Shown here piece after piece: positions 1 to 8,539 of a stretch of DNA of 64,000 bases. The stretch covers positions 248,001-312,000 of the forward strand of contig AP014633.1 of assembly GCA_000828835.1 (NCBI GenBank), written 5' to 3'. Position 1 is the stretch's first letter. Each line of letters begins with the position of its first letter. Source of the stretch: Thioploca ingrica (GTDB lineage: Bacteria; Pseudomonadota; Gammaproteobacteria; Beggiatoales; Beggiatoaceae). Position numbers and translations under genes: made by a program. The notes below the pieces were generated by a model. That model did no database searches. It was not told the origin of the DNA and saw only the letters and a program-made list of their open reading frames with translations.

Positions 1-308
1 TTAGAACAAAAAATTACTACTAACTGTTCCTGTTAGAATTTTTTTAACCTAAAAAAAATAGGTGATTTAATGGCCGCTATTGAGAGAATTTAAGATAATC
101 GTTTATTGGGTTGCTACTGAACCAAGCAGGTTTTTCCTCAGTGACCAGTGGTAAACCAAATAAGTATCCTGCTGTTAAGTCTAATGAAAATAAATAAATT
201 CAATATTTGAATAAACCCTTCCGGCTTCAAAGGAGAACCAAGTAGATAACCCTTTTAAACGAGTTTAGTTGGAAAAAATCAAAACAATTAAAAGCAACAC
301 TCAATAGC
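1..308. other. Gene-free left edge with a possible EAL-domain relic
   Basis: No intact gene is visible here. On the minus strand, 251 down to 138 reads 37 codons to a stop and begins GYLLGSPLKPEGFIQ. This resembles the C-terminal tail of EAL (cyclic-di-GMP phosphodiesterase) domains, where a GY-[LF]-x-S-x-P-L-x-P-E-x-F pattern is usual. A stop codon lies two codons upstream, so at most this is a decayed end of a gene. The match is short and could be chance. Confidence 0.25.
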
Positions 309-1241
309 TTAGGTGGATTCAGAATTATTGGGTAAAGATTGAATAGGCATCGTGGTGAGTGATTTTATAACCAGTGGCGGACGATGAGTTAACATAGCCA
401 ATAGTGAGGCAATCCGTTGGCGCATTTCACGACGATCAACTATCATATCAATCGCTCCATGTTGGAGTAAAAATTCACTGCGTTGAAATCCTTCTGGTAA
501 AGTTTCACGAACGGTTTGTTCAATGACTCGTGGTCCGGCAAAACCAATGAGTGCATTCGGTTCAGCAATATGAATATCACCTAACATGGCTAAGCTGGCT
601 GAAACACCGCCCATGGTTGGATCAGTTAACACCGAAATAAAGGGAAGTCCAGTTTGATTAAGACGATTAAGAACGGCACTGGTTTTACCCATTTGCATCA
701 GTGAAAATAGACCTTCTTGCATACGAGCACCACCACTGGCCGCAAAGCAAACGAGGGGAATATGCGCTTCAATGGCGGCATTAGCCGCTCGTACAAAGCG
801 TTCGCCGACCACACTTCCCATTGAGCCACCCATAAATTTAAATTCAAAGGCACAAGCGACTAAAGGTAAGCTGTGAACTTGACCTTTGATGACCACTAAG
901 GCATCTTTTTCTCCAGTGCTTTTTTGAGCTTGCACCAATCGATCTTTATATTTTTTACTATCACGAAATTTGAGGCGATCGATCGGTGACAGTTCAACCC
1001 CAATTTCTTCACGGGGTTGGGAATCAAGAAAATGCTCTAGACGCTTACGAGCCTCAATGCGCAAGTGATGGCCACATTTGGGACAAACGTTCAAATGGCG
1101 TTCTAATTCAGGACTATATAGCACCGCTTGACAAAGCGGACATTTGCTCCATACCCCTTCGGGTACAGTATGTTTACTTTTTTTACCATCGGTGCGAATA
1201 CGTGAAGGTAATAACCTTTCAAACCAACTCAGTGTCGTCAT
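309..1241 (-). CDS. accD: Acetyl-CoA carboxylase carboxyltransferase subunit beta
   Basis: AccD pairs with AccA to move the carboxyl group from carboxybiotin (on BCCP) to acetyl-CoA, giving malonyl-CoA for fatty-acid synthesis in the cytoplasm. The protein is 310 residues, normal for the family. It has the N-terminal four-cysteine zinc ribbon (CPLC near residue 35, CPKC near 54) and the crotonase-fold core with [14 protein letters not shown] and [10 protein letters not shown], which shape the CoA and oxyanion sites. I chose the ATG at 1241 over the in-frame TTG one codon upstream. No good ribosome-binding site precedes it: the nearest purine run (GAGG, about 14 nt away) belongs to the structured element that abuts the gene, so its expression signals may have been replaced. 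The usual neighbour folC is not in view. Confidence 0.96.
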   Translation of the reverse strand: MTTLSWFERLLPSRIRTDGKKSKHTVPEGVWSKCPLCQAVLYSPELERHLNVCPKCGHHLRIEARKRLEHFLDSQPREEIGVELSPIDRLKFRDSKKYKDRLVQAQKSTGEKDALVVIKGQVHSLPLVACAFEFKFMGGSMGSVVGERFVRAANAAIEAHIPLVCFAASGGARMQEGLFSLMQMGKTSAVLNRLNQTGLPFISVLTDPTMGGVSASLAMLGDIHIAEPNALIGFAGPRVIEQTVRETLPEGFQRSEFLLQHGAIDMIVDRREMRQRIASLLAMLTHRPPLVIKSLTTMPIQSLPNNSEST

Positions 1242-1249
1242 CAAATTGC

Positions 1250-1660
1250 GCGAGAAACCTCGTCCTGGAGGACGGGGAGGGATAGCGCGTCGGCGATAGC
1301 CGACCCAGTTCTCGCTCCTCTTTTCGTTAGGCTATCTGTGTAAGTAAAAATGAGGTGCTGGTCTTTCCCAGCAGTCAACCGGTTAAGGTGTCCCCGTAAG
1401 GGGCTAGTGACGCGGCGGTTGCCCGCCATCTCCCTTCGACAAAGCTCACCAGCGGCTCCTACTAGGGCTAGTAGCGGTTAAAACCTTCGGGGCTTTACCT
1501 TTCCCCAGCATAATCCTAACCTTTTAGAGCAGTGGACTCAGGAAGCATCCACGGGTAAGTCTTAACGACCTCTGGTCAGCGTAGCTGCTCTTGCGAACAT
1601 CTGAGTCTGGTCAACCTAGCTTTGACAAGCTCCGTCCTTGAGGGCGGGGTAGTTGACAGG
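1250..1660. mobile_element. Structured non-coding element, probably an IS200/IS605-type relic or omega-RNA
   Basis: About 400 bases without a credible gene are packed with perfect or near-perfect hairpins. The two ends carry similar 8-bp hairpins: CCTCGTCC/GGACGGGG near 1258-1277 and CTCCGTCC/GGGCGGGG near 1630-1649, the second followed by TAGTTGAC. Internal stems include GTCGGC/GCCGAC (about 1290), CCCC/GGGG (1393), CTACTA/TAGTAG (1458) and GTGGA/TCCAC (1530-1552). A hairpin followed by TAGTTGAC resembles the ends of IS200/IS605 insertion sequences, whose TnpB or IscB nucleases use a structured omega-RNA. That family link comes from memory of such ends, not from a search. No transposase or nuclease gene remains. 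Orientation is uncertain. Confidence 0.45.
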
Positions 1661-1788
1661 GGTTTATTTATCATTCCTTATCCAACGAAATAAATAGTCA
1701 ACATTATAACTAAAAATAGGATTAACTGGCTGGTAATTTGCTGAGCGGTTATTAACAAATAATTTTTATTATATAATTTAATTACTTT

Positions 1789-3093
1789 ATGAAAGCTAAA
1801 CTAAACCACTTAAAACTATCTGAAAATTCAATAGAACGGTTTATACCGATTAGTAAACAAGACATTATCACTGATTTACTCGCAAATGCTCAGTGGATAC
1901 CGGAACAACGACAGCAATTTGCTGATTTTTGTAACTTGGTTACAGCTCTTTATCATTATAAATTTCATAACTATTTGGAAAACTTAAAAAATTATTATAG
2001 GCCTTTTAATCCGGATACCGATACCATTGCGTGTCAATATTCGGTAGAAGAACAGCAGCAGCGTTATAATCAGTTCATTAAGGAAATACATCAACTTCTC
2101 AATCATGCTAATTATGAACCCTTATCAGTGAATGATATTAACCAAGCCATGACAGCAGATTCCTATTATGGGGTTAAAGTTTCGGTCGATTGGGATGATT
2201 TTGCGGAGATTATTATTTATTATCGTGATTTTTCCACCTTAGTAAAACTGAAACGCACTTGGAGTAGTTTATTTTTAAGAACCAACCAGTCTGAAATCAC
2301 AATCTATAAGAAATTATTTTTACTATTAAAATTTAAAACCATGCCGGAACGGATTAGAGAATGGGTAGCGATTAACGGTAACCATTTAGAAAAACAAGCC
2401 CAAAAACGGATTCGTCAAGCACGTCAAGCTTGGCCAACCAATATGAATGAAGAACACATTTTTATTAAACTATTTAAAGATATTCCGCTCAGTGATTTGG
2501 AAATGTTGTTTCCTAATCAACAAGTGCGATTTAAGCTATTTGATAAAATTAAATTGGGTGTCACTGGTGGGGGTGGAACTATCGCTGGAATTATTTCTGT
2601 CATCAGTAAAGCCGGTCTTATTTTTACCAGTCCGATTACTTTTATCGCGGCTTTTTTAGGATTTATAGGCATTATTTTCCGCCAGATCATGGGATTTTTT
2701 AATCAACGAACTCGATATATGATGAAGTTATCACAAAATCTTTACTTTCTTAATCTAGATAATAATTTAGGCGTTATCAATTATCTGGTTGATATGGCTG
2801 AAGAGGAAGAATGTAAAGAAGCGGTTTTGGCTTATTATTTTCTTTACATTCATGCGGATAAAAATTATACCAAAGAAAAACTTGACCAAGCGATTGAAAA
2901 TTATCTTCACCATCAATATGGTGTGGTGGTTAACTTTGAAATTGAGGATGGATTGCGCAAATTACGCCAAGAGGGATTATTAAATGAAGTAGAGGGTATT
3001 TTAACCGTGGTTGATTTACCACAAGCTTGTCTATTGTTAGATAAAAAATGGGATGATTGTTTCGTACCAACACAGCCAATGCAAATTTTATAA
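1789..3093 (+). CDS. DUF3754 (TMEM143-like) membrane protein
   Basis: A 434-residue protein of unknown function that I place in the DUF3754/TMEM143 family from its overall pattern: a hydrophilic N-terminal half with the WDDFAEIIIYYRD segment and a later hydrophobic hairpin. Two membrane segments lie at about residues 258-300 (GGTIAGIISVISKAGLIF, then TFIAAFLGFIGIIF). The C-terminal part (LRKLRQEGLLNEVEG) looks like a small helical domain. The start is the first ATG after an AT-rich leader; no strong ribosome-binding site is visible. It lies 52 bases upstream of the DUF2058 gene on the same strand, so the two may be co-transcribed. Confidence 0.7.
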   Translation: MKAKLNHLKLSENSIERFIPISKQDIITDLLANAQWIPEQRQQFADFCNLVTALYHYKFHNYLENLKNYYRPFNPDTDTIACQYSVEEQQQRYNQFIKEIHQLLNHANYEPLSVNDINQAMTADSYYGVKVSVDWDDFAEIIIYYRDFSTLVKLKRTWSSLFLRTNQSEITIYKKLFLLLKFKTMPERIREWVAINGNHLEKQAQKRIRQARQAWPTNMNEEHIFIKLFKDIPLSDLEMLFPNQQVRFKLFDKIKLGVTGGGGTIAGIISVISKAGLIFTSPITFIAAFLGFIGIIFRQIMGFFNQRTRYMMKLSQNLYFLNLDNNLGVINYLVDMAEEEECKEAVLAYYFLYIHADKNYTKEKLDQAIENYLHHQYGVVVNFEIEDGLRKLRQEGLLNEVEGILTVVDLPQACLLLDKKWDDCFVPTQPMQIL

Positions 3094-3145
3094 TCCGTTA
3101 AACCGGTAAAAATCTTCATTACAATTAAAGACTTTAAATTATTAT

Positions 3146-3718
3146 ATGAGTAATTCTTTACGAGATCAATTATTAAAACAAGGTTTAGTGTCAAAAGAAC
3201 AAGCTAAACAGGCTGAAAAACAAGCTAAATTAAAAGAGCATCAAGGACAAAAAACTCAAAGCAAAAAACAAAAAGCGAATAAAGCCATTGTCGACAAAGA
3301 ATCCATAAGTTATCTAGCAGCTAAAGCCAGAGAAGAAGAAATTGCGCGTGCTAAGGAATTAAATCGCCAAAAGGAAATTGAACGCGAAAAGAAAGCTTGG
3401 TGGTCACAGGTACGCGATATCATTGACTGTCAACATGTGAATGATCCCGACGCAGAGGGCACTTATTATTTTTTGGAAGATAAATGGGTAAGAAAAATCG
3501 AGGTGACTCTCAAACAACGTCAATTGCTTGCTCGCGCTGAATTAGCGATTACTGCAATCGATGAAAAATATTATCTCGTCCCAGCAGCGGTGGCGGAGAA
3601 AGTACAGGCGCGTGTTCCAAAAATCGTGGTTTGTTTTCATCAAGCTGCCAACGGGCGCATTGCTGAACAAGATGAGGCTTATATTGCTTATCCGATACCA
3701 GATGATTTAATTTGGTAA
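3146..3718 (+). CDS. DUF2058 (YaiL-like) protein
   Basis: A 190-residue protein matching the DUF2058/YaiL family. The N terminus MSNSLRDQLLKQGLVSKEQ is followed by a long Lys/Gln/Glu-rich helix (about residues 15-95) and a compact beta-rich C-terminal part (ADGTYYF-like segment, then AYIAYPIPDDLIW). The family is annotated as nucleoprotein or polynucleotide-associated, with no established reaction. The charged helix fits nucleic-acid or ribosome contact, which is inference. It lies downstream of the DUF3754 gene and converges on the DprA-like gene with a 5-base gap between stop codons. Confidence 0.8.
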   Translation: MSNSLRDQLLKQGLVSKEQAKQAEKQAKLKEHQGQKTQSKKQKANKAIVDKESISYLAAKAREEEIARAKELNRQKEIEREKKAWWSQVRDIIDCQHVNDPDAEGTYYFLEDKWVRKIEVTLKQRQLLARAELAITAIDEKYYLVPAAVAEKVQARVPKIVVCFHQAANGRIAEQDEAYIAYPIPDDLIW

Positions 3719-3723
3719 TCAAT

Positions 3724-4998
3724 TTAGTCAAATAAGGCGCATTGTGTGCCATGAGAAACATTAACATTAATGTATCGTGCTGGTTTAGTTAATTTTTTAA
3801 TTTTGCCCATTTCTAGAGCACGTTTTAACCATAGCCGTAATTGCAGCGGATGTAAATTGAGAATTTCGGCGAGTTCTGGTTCCGTTTTCTCTGTACTCAA
3901 CTGTTGTTCAAGATAAGGCCAGACGATTTCAAATAAATCAATTGGTTGATGAAGCGGTTGCTCACAGTCTGTTATGACGGGTTTTAGAGCTATATTTGCT
4001 GTTGGCGGAATAGCATTGTTTGCTAACTTATTGAAAGTTTTACTCAGATGCGTTAGTTGTTGACGCAAATCAGTCATCGCTTGCAAGGTGGGTTTATCTA
4101 AGGCAATCCCACCTTGGTTGAGTAACGACTGATTACCTAAAGACATCGATTGAGCTTGACGCACCAATAACGGTACCCAGCCCGCGGTTAAATTTTCGCT
4201 AGCACCCATCCAAGTTCCGTCTTCTTGATGTTCACTGTTAACCACTAACGCCCAATCTGATAAAGCGTAGATATATTTATTGCAAGCCATCGCATTGCCA
4301 ATATTAAAGCCAACCTGTGGATCAAAAGGAGAAATCAGCACTAATCGGTCTTCCCGCAAAGCTTCTCGATATTTACCCACTAAGGACATCCGTGCCAAAC
4401 TATCTGATAGTACGCCCACAGCGGTTCCACCATGAATCAAAGCGGTTGACATGGCTTCAGAATCCACGCCGCGATCACCACCGGAAAGGATGGTAATTCC
4501 TTGTTGAGCGGATTTCTTGGCAATGAGTTTAGTAAATTCAGTGATATCTTCGTCTACTTCGCGTGATCCCACCACAGCTAATCCGCCTTTTTGGAGTAAG
4601 TGCGCTGGTCCAACGCCATAAAAAATCGGCGGTGCTAATTGTCCCAATTGTTTCTTCAAGCGTAGCGGATAAGTTTTGTCACTACGACTGATTACCCACA
4701 AACCTTTATGAGTCCAAGTTTCAACCGCCAGTGTTAACGCGCCTCCACGCATTAATAACGCCACTAACCGTTCAGCGGTAACCGTTTTATGTTGTTCAAA
4801 ATGCTTAATTCTTAGCGTAGAAGCAGTATCCAATAAATCAGCCGGGCGTATATTTTGTGCTTGTAACTGTTGTGCTAACCAAGCATACTCAGAAGGTGTG
4901 AGTGGTTCAATATAAATAGCTGTTTTTTTACCAAAATGTCCGCATAGAAGTAAAGTCGCTTGGGTATCAAGACTCAGTAAATGATCAAGATTATTCAT
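3724..4998 (-). CDS. DprA/Smf-like Rossmann-fold protein, divergent
   Basis: DprA proteins load RecA on incoming single-stranded DNA during transformation. This 424-residue protein has the same core: VVGSRE near residue 142, SGGDRGVDSEAM near 171 (canonical form SGxAxGID), a helical N-terminal SAM-like region and a C-terminal winged-helix stretch (LAEILNLHPLQLRLWLKRAL). It departs from housekeeping DprA where the family has the F-x-x-RN motif: here it reads GFNIGNAMACNKYIYALSDWA. It is also longer than the usual 360-380 residues and is not beside smg or topA. I read it as a specialised DprA-like paralogue; its role in competence is unproven. The 210 bases upstream are AT-rich with repeated TTATCAGTTAAC and TTGATAAC words. 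Confidence 0.75.
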   Translation of the reverse strand: MNNLDHLLSLDTQATLLLCGHFGKKTAIYIEPLTPSEYAWLAQQLQAQNIRPADLLDTASTLRIKHFEQHKTVTAERLVALLMRGGALTLAVETWTHKGLWVISRSDKTYPLRLKKQLGQLAPPIFYGVGPAHLLQKGGLAVVGSREVDEDITEFTKLIAKKSAQQGITILSGGDRGVDSEAMSTALIHGGTAVGVLSDSLARMSLVGKYREALREDRLVLISPFDPQVGFNIGNAMACNKYIYALSDWALVVNSEHQEDGTWMGASENLTAGWVPLLVRQAQSMSLGNQSLLNQGGIALDKPTLQAMTDLRQQLTHLSKTFNKLANNAIPPTANIALKPVITDCEQPLHQPIDLFEIVWPYLEQQLSTEKTEPELAEILNLHPLQLRLWLKRALEMGKIKKLTKPARYINVNVSHGTQCALFD

Positions 4999-5225
4999 GT
5001 TTTAGTTATCAGTTAACAATTATCAGTTAACATAATTAATTAACGATTCAACATTTATTGATAACAAATTACGATTACATAATAATTGATAACTCTTGCT
5101 GGATAAACAGCAATCATTCATTGATAACTAAATAAACGTTTATTAAAAATTGACAGCGGTTATCTAATATTATTAAATACTTAATTAATTGCAACAAGAC
5201 TTACTCGTCAATGGGAGTAAACACC

Positions 5226-5693
5226 ATGGAGTTAAAACGGGAATATGAACAAGATTTTCATCAATGGATTGAACACCACATTACTTTGCTACGCAGCGGC
5301 CGGTTTAACGAGATTGACGTTGAGCACTTGATTGAAGAGTTGGAAAGTATGGCCGGACGTGACAGAAATGAATTGGTAAGCCGATTAAAAATCCTGATAG
5401 CTCATCTGTTGAAGTGGCAATTTCAATTGCAACAATTGAATGAAAAATGGCAGGAATTTGACGGCAGAAGTTGGCAACGTTCAATCATAGAACAACGTTC
5501 TCAGGTTGCTGATTTATTAGAAGATATCCCCAGCTTAAGACATCACTTGAATGAGTCAGTGAATTTAGCTTATCCTAAAGCCGTCAATTTGGCTATTGAT
5601 GAAACGAAGCTACCTAAGTCTCTATTTCCTAAAACTTGTCCATACACCGTTGAACAAATTGTAGACAAAGAATTTTATCCACCAAGCGAATAG
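5226..5693 (+). CDS. DUF29 family protein, copy 1
   Basis: A 155-residue DUF29 protein of unknown function. The family signature is clear: an N-terminal acidic/aromatic helix (MELKREYEQDFHQWIEHH), a DVEHLIEELESMAGRDRNEL segment near residue 35, and the C-terminal motif LPKSLFPKTCPYT. I start at 5226 because GGGAG lies eight bases upstream; the in-frame ATG at 5211 has no ribosome-binding site. It is the first of two tandem copies with duplicated upstream sequence. DUF29 genes are common and often multi-copy in cyanobacteria and filamentous sulfur bacteria. Confidence 0.85.
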   Translation: MELKREYEQDFHQWIEHHITLLRSGRFNEIDVEHLIEELESMAGRDRNELVSRLKILIAHLLKWQFQLQQLNEKWQEFDGRSWQRSIIEQRSQVADLLEDIPSLRHHLNESVNLAYPKAVNLAIDETKLPKSLFPKTCPYTVEQIVDKEFYPPSE

Positions 5694-5797
5694 CACCCGT
5701 TGGGTAAAGGGGAGGTTTTTCAGCAAAATATTCGTTTATTTGTGCTTAGATACTTATTAATTGCAACAAGACTTACTCGTCAATGGGAGTAACCACC

Positions 5798-6265
5798 ATG
5801 GAGTTAAAACGGGAATATGAACAAGATTTTCATCAATGGATTGAACACCACATTACTTTGCTACGCAGCGGCCGGTTTAACGAGATTGATGTTGAACACC
5901 TGATTGAAGAATTGGAAGGAATGGCCGGACGCAATAAACATGAATTAATCAGTCGCTTAATCGGTTTGATAGCTCATTTACTTAAATGGCAATTTCAATT
6001 AAAACAATTGAGTGAAAGGTGGCAAGAATTTGATGGTAGAAGTTGGCGTCGTTCAATCATAGAGCAACGTTATCAGATCGCTTATTTACTTGAAAGTATC
6101 CCTAGTTTGACGAATTATTTGAGTGAGTCAGTGAATCTGGCTTATCCTAAAGCCGTCAATTTGGCTATTGATGAAACTAAGCTACCGAAGTCTCTATTTC
6201 CTAAAACTTGTCCATACACCGTTGAACAACTGATAGACAAAGAGTTTTATCCACCCAGTGAATAG
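5798..6265 (+). CDS. DUF29 family protein, copy 2
   Basis: A 155-residue tandem duplicate of the gene before it. The duplication includes the leader (from TTGCAACAAGACTTACTCGT) and the GGGAG ribosome-binding site eight bases before the ATG at 5798. The first 100 or so bases and the last third are nearly identical to copy 1, while the middle has diverged (for example GRNKHELISRLIGL against GRDRNELVSRLKIL). Identity concentrated at both ends suggests recent duplication with partial gene conversion, or diversifying selection on the middle helices. Function unknown. Confidence 0.85.
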   Translation: MELKREYEQDFHQWIEHHITLLRSGRFNEIDVEHLIEELEGMAGRNKHELISRLIGLIAHLLKWQFQLKQLSERWQEFDGRSWRRSIIEQRYQIAYLLESIPSLTNYLSESVNLAYPKAVNLAIDETKLPKSLFPKTCPYTVEQLIDKEFYPPSE

Positions 6266-6280
6266 CCCACGTTGTTGGGT

Positions 6281-6327
6281 CAATGCCATTTCGCTCTCCC
6301 GCCCCAAAACTTAACTGAATGGCATTG
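6281..6327. repeat. Palindromic dispersed repeat
   Basis: Perfect 10-bp arms CAATGCCATT and AATGGCATTG enclose a CTCTCCC-containing core. A related copy with TGCCATTAA/TTAATGGCA arms around a CTCCC-AAA-GGGAG core is at 61306-61377, so this is one member of a dispersed MITE-like or terminator-like family. It follows the DUF29 pair and the 3' end of btuB faces it, so it may also act as a terminator. Confidence 0.55.
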
Positions 6328-6353
6328 GCATTTTGCAGGCTAAGTGAGTTGAA

Positions 6354-8183
6354 TTATTGTTGATAATGGAGACTAGCAAACCAAAGTCGTCCTGGCATAT
6401 TGAAAAAACGAGCAGTTTGATATTCTTTGTCTAGAATATTTTCCAAGCGGAACTTTAAAAACCAATGTTTATTAACGGTATATTCTCCATTCAGATTGAA
6501 AATTCCATAGCCAGCTAACCGTTGAGTATTTTGTGCATCTTCATAACGATGGCTTTGGGCTGACCATTGAATGGCTAAGCGAGCGGCGCCTTGTTGTTGA
6601 GCCAGTTCTAAATTAAGCGTTCTTTCGGCTCGTCGTGGTAATAGATTACCGGTGGCATCATCTTCGGGTTTTAACCAGGAAAAATTGGCATTGAAATCCC
6701 AGCCGGCATTATGCCAACCAACTGAACTATCCATACCGGTGATGTTCGCTTTATTAAGATTATCCGCAAAAAATTGATTCGTAGTCGTATCAAAGTAAGT
6801 CGCAATTAATTGCTCAATTCGGGTATGGTAAAAATTAAGTGACCAATTAGTCGGAGATTGTTGCGTACTGAGAAATCCGATTTCAAAACTCTCTGCTTCT
6901 TCTGGTTCAAGATTAGGATTACCAAAATTGGGATAATACAATTCATTAAAAGCTGGAGCTTTAAAAGCGGTACCGTAAGCCGCAATAAAGCGCGTTTGAG
7001 GACTGAGCGCGTAACTCAGACCCAGATTGCCCGTCGTATGACTGCCAAATTGTTCATTATCATCATAACGTAATCCCGTGGTCCATTTAGTTTTATCCAC
7101 TTGGGTTTGGTATTCCAAAAATAGACCGTGATTATCACGCGAATCGATCAGATAAGCGGTTGTGCTATCTACTTGCTCTTGTTGATAATCGTAACCCACT
7201 GTGAGTAACTTTTCGGGCGTAAACTGAAAATTATTTTGCAACGTGGCTACGGTACGATTGGTATCAAAATAAGTTTGGGGAACGTCATGACCAAAGTTAT
7301 CAATTTCATCCAAACTATTACCCACATTCAGATTGATTAACCAATGCTCATTAGCCATATAATCGGTTTTAAGGCCAACCACTTGCTGCAAAAAATCCGC
7401 TTCGTTGTCCCAAGCAGAGTCATATTGATTATTGCCTTGCGTCTGCCAAGCGTAGGCTTCAATATTACCTTGTTCACCCAGTTGTGAACCCACCTTAGCA
7501 CTGAAGGAAGTGTTCTCATAACCATCATCATCCGGTTCAATGGTAAAACAGCCCGCATTCAGATTGCTTTGACAAGCGTTGAAGCCATCAGTTTGTAAAT
7601 GATTAGCATGAATGCTGTACCAAACCTTTGGAGTAGCACCGAGTAACCCACCGCCGATTTGTTGAGTTCCTTCACTACCCAAGCCGCCATTGAGTTCCAG
7701 CTGCGGTTTACCTTTGCCTTTACGCGTAAAGATTTGGATAATGCCACCCAGCGCTTCGGAACCATATAAACTAGAACGTGGACCCCGCACAATTTCAATA
7801 CGCTCAACGTCAGCTAAAGGTAAATCTTGCCAAGCCACATTACCGACAGTCGCCGAACCGATTTTTACGCCATCGACTAACACTAACACATGGTCAGGTT
7901 CAGTACCACGCATGAAAATGGACGTTGCTTTGCCTAAACCACCACTGTTATTCATATCCAAACCCGCTTGGCTGCGTAATAATCCCGGTAAAGTCATCGC
8001 TTGACTTTGCTCGATTTCTTGACGAGTGATAACCGTAACCGCAGCGGAAGAATCATCAACCGTTTGTGCAGTACGAGTTGCAGTAACAATGATTTCTTGA
8101 GGCGTACCTTGAGATCGACTTGTCAATGGATAGAACGAGCAGATAAATAATAACGAATTTGTGAAAAAATAAAGATTTTTCAA
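6354..8183 (-). CDS. btuB: TonB-dependent vitamin B12 receptor
   Basis: Outer-membrane receptor that imports cobalamin with energy from TonB-ExbB-ExbD. The 609-residue precursor has an N-terminal signal peptide (about residues 1-24), a TonB box (EIIVTATR), a plug domain (about 35-155, with GGLGKATSIFMRGTEPDHVL and RIEIVRGPRSSLYG) and a 22-strand barrel ending in an aromatic terminal strand (LWFASLHYQQ). A calcium/B12-type acidic loop, EPDDDGYEN, lies near residue 216. The start is TTG at 8183, backed by GAGG about six bases upstream. The assignment to cobalamin rather than iron is strongly supported by the riboswitch just upstream. No btuCDF or cobalamin-synthesis genes are in the window. Confidence 0.93.
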   Translation of the reverse strand: MKNLYFFTNSLLFICSFYPLTSRSQGTPQEIIVTATRTAQTVDDSSAAVTVITRQEIEQSQAMTLPGLLRSQAGLDMNNSGGLGKATSIFMRGTEPDHVLVLVDGVKIGSATVGNVAWQDLPLADVERIEIVRGPRSSLYGSEALGGIIQIFTRKGKGKPQLELNGGLGSEGTQQIGGGLLGATPKVWYSIHANHLQTDGFNACQSNLNAGCFTIEPDDDGYENTSFSAKVGSQLGEQGNIEAYAWQTQGNNQYDSAWDNEADFLQQVVGLKTDYMANEHWLINLNVGNSLDEIDNFGHDVPQTYFDTNRTVATLQNNFQFTPEKLLTVGYDYQQEQVDSTTAYLIDSRDNHGLFLEYQTQVDKTKWTTGLRYDDNEQFGSHTTGNLGLSYALSPQTRFIAAYGTAFKAPAFNELYYPNFGNPNLEPEEAESFEIGFLSTQQSPTNWSLNFYHTRIEQLIATYFDTTTNQFFADNLNKANITGMDSSVGWHNAGWDFNANFSWLKPEDDATGNLLPRRAERTLNLELAQQQGAARLAIQWSAQSHRYEDAQNTQRLAGYGIFNLNGEYTVNKHWFLKFRLENILDKEYQTARFFNMPGRLWFASLHYQQ

Positions 8184-8291
8184 GTATTTTCCTCAGGGTT
8201 ATGGGATTAAATTCTATTGCCGGAGGAATACAGACAAATAAGCAAAGGGGCTTTTATGTCCGTTGCCCTGCGCAACCTACATAACAGTTAT

Positions 8292-8460
8292 TAAGGCCGG
8301 TCTCCGGACTCATAAGTTGGTTTTAATACCTGGGTCAATCGCCTTCCCACGATAGCACGCAGTGACTTTCATGATTGACCTTACCCTTATTTACCGTTGC
8401 GAGGGCAGTGTTGGAGTTACACCAACTTCCCGTTTATCTTTCTGAGCCAGTCAGTAAGCA
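8292..8460 (-). promoter_or_regulatory. Cobalamin (B12) riboswitch
   Basis: Read on the minus strand, the leader contains the cobalamin-riboswitch core: GGGAA, then GGTGTAACTCC, then the B12-box-like CTGCCCTCGCAACGGTAA (about 8393-8410). It closes with the paired end AGTCCGGAGACCGGCC (about 8295-8310). It lies about 110 bases upstream of the btuB start and is expected to shut off btuB translation or transcription when adenosylcobalamin is plentiful. The boundaries are approximate. Confidence 0.95.
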
Positions 8461-8539
8461 CCTTAATAAAAGAATTGTCACCGAGGAAACTCAACTCTGT
8501 CAAGCGGATTTTGGATTTACTTTTACCTGGTTCCCAAAT

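Noticed and set aside
5211-5225. Upstream ATG for DUF29 copy 1 (and 5783 for copy 2)
   Set aside because: No ribosome-binding site precedes it, and GGGAG within it is correctly spaced for the second ATG.
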